Assembly: GCA_002729015.1 (NCBI GenBank)
Contig: PBVO01000157.1
Span: 1 to 8,140 of the forward strand
Direction: 5' to 3'
Origin: Candidatus Poribacteria bacterium
Lineage (GTDB): Bacteria > Poribacteria > WGA-4E > UBA9662
Length of the DNA stretch: 8,140 nt
The notes under the pieces: model-generated
Told to the model about the DNA's origin: nothing
Database searches by the model: none
Seen by the model: the letters and a program-made list of their open reading frames with translations, nothing else
Shown: positions 6,928 to 8,140 of the stretch, piece by piece
Layout: every line of letters begins with the position of its first letter
Position numbering within the stretch: the stretch's first letter is position 1
Position numbers and translations under genes: made by a program

Positions 6928-7198
6928 TCACAATTAAGATAACTTTTCTTATATTATATAACCTGATACCTTCTCGTTTAACACATGAAAGATTTGTAGA
7001 GCTATTAAACCCACTTTGTAGGCCACAGTAGAGGTTCTACGTTTCTTATTCTCATAGAAATCAACGAAATAAGCTTAGTTAAGACCTAATTATCCGGAAT
7101 TTTTTAGAATTCTACGATCCAATAGTATTGGTAAAAAGAGCCACAAAATCGTTTATTTATTCGCCTAGTTTCGTTCTTCGAGACCAACATTACGAATT
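6928..7198. other. Intergenic stretch without a recognisable gene
   Basis: Together with the doubtful remnant at 6597-6927 this makes about 600 bp between two minus-strand genes. All frames are broken by frequent stops. It contains two short perfect inverted repeats: GTAGA-GGT-TCTAC (7028-7040), followed by a T-rich plus-strand tail, and CCAATAGTATTGG (7119-7131). Neither has the GC-rich stem plus U-tract of a terminator for the minus-strand gene ending at 7199. I see no tRNA, tmRNA, RNase P RNA or SRP RNA signature. Confidence 0.6.
6953..6981 (-). promoter_or_regulatory. Weak promoter-like site in the gene-poor region
   Basis: On the minus strand, TTAAAC (6976-6981, 3 of 6) lies 17 bp before a perfect TATAAT (6953-6958) inside an AT-rich stretch. 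Transcription from about 6946 would enter the possible remnant at 6597-6927 or a small RNA. The poor -35 match in AT-rich DNA makes chance likely. Confidence 0.25.
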
Positions 7199-8140
7199 TT
7201 ACTGGCTTTCAATCGAGTCGTTAGTTGCACTGATAGATTGAATTAATTGATCAATTCGTATTCCTAACTGGTTAATATAAAACTCTTCACCATCAACTTT
7301 TACCACAGCTAATGGTGGAAACGATGGGAAAATAATGCTTCCAGATCCTTGCGCTACTTGGTTAATTATGCTGGATTTGGCTATCTCAAATCTTTGAAGT
7401 TGAGATAGGTATTCTACTCGGTTAATTTGTTGATTTTGATCTTGATCGTAGAAGTTGAAAAAGTCTTTAATTTCGATTTCATTACTTTCACTACGGACTA
7501 AGGTTAGATGAAAAAGCTCTACAATTCGATTAGTTTTTGCTGCTTCAATCGATAAAAACTCTCTGGAACGCCCAAATTCACTCTCCCCGATTTGCCCGTC
7601 TCGATTTAAATCTAGCTGATCAAAATAATTTTTATACTGTTCGGATATAGGTACAAAATCTCCCATATCAATAGACATAAAACAAAATCCACTTGAATTT
7701 GTATTCGAAGAAACCAATTCTAACTGTCCAAGACTCTCCAAATGAAAGAAATCAGAAGCTTGATCAAATTGAGGCGAGATTTGGTATTGTCCACTCTTAT
7801 CAATATAGCCATATTTACCGCTGACGCCATCCAAGGCACAAGCCAACTGATACTGAAAGTTTCTTGCTTGCTGGAACTGAGCTGGAATTACAACATTACC
7901 GCCTTGGTCGATATAACCGAACTTAGGTTTTTTATCGGAGGTTGGGCTCTCTTTGTTACCGACCGACTCAACAATGGAAAAAACGGCTAAGTTGTCGAAA
8001 AAATCATATGCAAGGCCTAAATCTACTTCGAATTGAAAATCCCCATTTCTGTCAATATAGCCACGTCTTGTCTGCCCCAAGTTGTCGGTTTTTTCTACAT
8101 ACGCCCGATTATTCGAAAAATCTTCAGCAAAAGTAAACTG
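7199..8140 (-). CDS. C-terminal part of a WG-repeat protein with two EF-hand-like loops (5' end outside window)
   Basis: The minus-strand frame is open to the right edge, so the TTG at 8080 is internal; 313 residues are visible. The edge-proximal part is WG (KWG-type) repeats: FAEDFSNNRAYVE then RRGYIDRNGDF, FGYIDQGGNVVIPAQF, and KYGYIDKSGQYQISPQF, with a degenerate fourth unit after it. Numbering from the TTG, a canonical EF-hand calcium loop DLNRDGQIGESE sits at 157-168 (Asp, Asn, Asp, Gly, Ile, Glu at 1, 3, 5, 6, 8, 12). A second loop, DQDQNQQINRVE (212-223), keeps D, D, N, I and E but lacks the Gly at position 6. A further about 70 residues with VKVDGEEFYINQLG follow. WG repeats are thought to form beta-propeller-like or interaction surfaces, often in exported or cell-surface proteins. 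Localisation cannot be judged without the N-terminus. The function is unknown; calcium binding is inferred. Confidence 0.82.
   Translation of the reverse strand, partial: QFTFAEDFSNNRAYVEKTDNLGQTRRGYIDRNGDFQFEVDLGLAYDFFDNLAVFSIVESVGNKESPTSDKKPKFGYIDQGGNVVIPAQFQQARNFQYQLACALDGVSGKYGYIDKSGQYQISPQFDQASDFFHLESLGQLELVSSNTNSSGFCFMSIDMGDFVPISEQYKNYFDQLDLNRDGQIGESEFGRSREFLSIEAAKTNRIVELFHLTLVRSESNEIEIKDFFNFYDQDQNQQINRVEYLSQLQRFEIAKSSIINQVAQGSGSIIFPSFPPLAVVKVDGEEFYINQLGIRIDQLIQSISATNDSIESQ

Noticed and set aside
6910..6935. GGTTCGAT-like string resembling a tRNA T-loop
   Set aside because: The flanking bases do not pair as a T-stem and no acceptor or anticodon arm is present.
7028..7040. Hairpin GTAGA-GGT-TCTAC with T-rich tail as a plus-strand terminator
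   Set aside because: The stem is only 5 bp and AT-rich, the tail is interrupted, and no plus-strand gene lies upstream.
7119..7131. Palindrome CCAATAGTATTGG as terminator of the WG-repeat gene
   Set aside because: No U-tract follows on the minus strand and the stem is short; it could equally be a protein site or chance.
1..8140. A new defence, mobile or biosynthetic system
   Set aside because: The six genes are mostly recognisable housekeeping-type families on alternating strands, with no shared operon, no repeat array, no integrase or transposase and no toxin-antitoxin pattern.

Overview
The window is gene-dense, AT-rich bacterial chromosome (roughly 40% GC by eye). It holds six protein genes, two of them cut by the window edges. 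I saw no tRNA, rRNA, CRISPR array, insertion sequence or phage gene. Several starts are TTG, stops are TAA or TAG, and ribosome binding sites of the GGAG/GGGGG type precede the minus-strand genes. One product has a Sec signal peptide. A Gfo/Idh/MocA dehydrogenase, a DUF58 protein and a WG-repeat/EF-hand protein together suggest an environmental, uncultured-type Gram-negative (PVC-like or related candidate phylum). This is inference; no phylogenetic marker is present.

Layout from left to right. Positions 1-2195 (+) are the C-terminal ~730 residues of a large protein that runs off the left edge. It carries a P-loop-like GGGKSEISKS motif, and my best guess is a pyrophosphate-type PEP carboxykinase. 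It converges, with a 14-bp gap, on 2210-2836 (-), a small exported protein with a possible PsbP/DcrB-like fold. Upstream of that, on the same strand, 2898-3959 (-) encodes a Gfo/Idh/MocA-family NAD(P)-dependent oxidoreductase with a near-consensus sigma-70-type promoter. Divergent from it, 4118-4990 (+) is a DUF58/von Willebrand A-type protein. Its stop codon lies 1 bp from that of 4992-6524 (-), a ComM/YifB AAA+ ATPase that starts at a TTG and has its own promoter. About 600 bp without an intact gene follow (6600-7198), containing a candidate frameshifted remnant. The right end, 7199-8140 (-), is the C-terminal part of a WG-repeat protein with two EF-hand-like loops, cut by the right edge.

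The genes do not form an evident pathway. Strands alternate, promoters are separate, and the products belong to central metabolism, envelope, sugar metabolism, DNA uptake/recombination and cell-surface or calcium-binding roles. The DUF58 gene lacks its usual MoxR/Bat partners. I do not see a convincing new multi-gene system. The best leads are the putative PPi-PEPCK, the WG/EF-hand fusion, the orphan DUF58 gene and the gene-poor stretch at 6600-7198.
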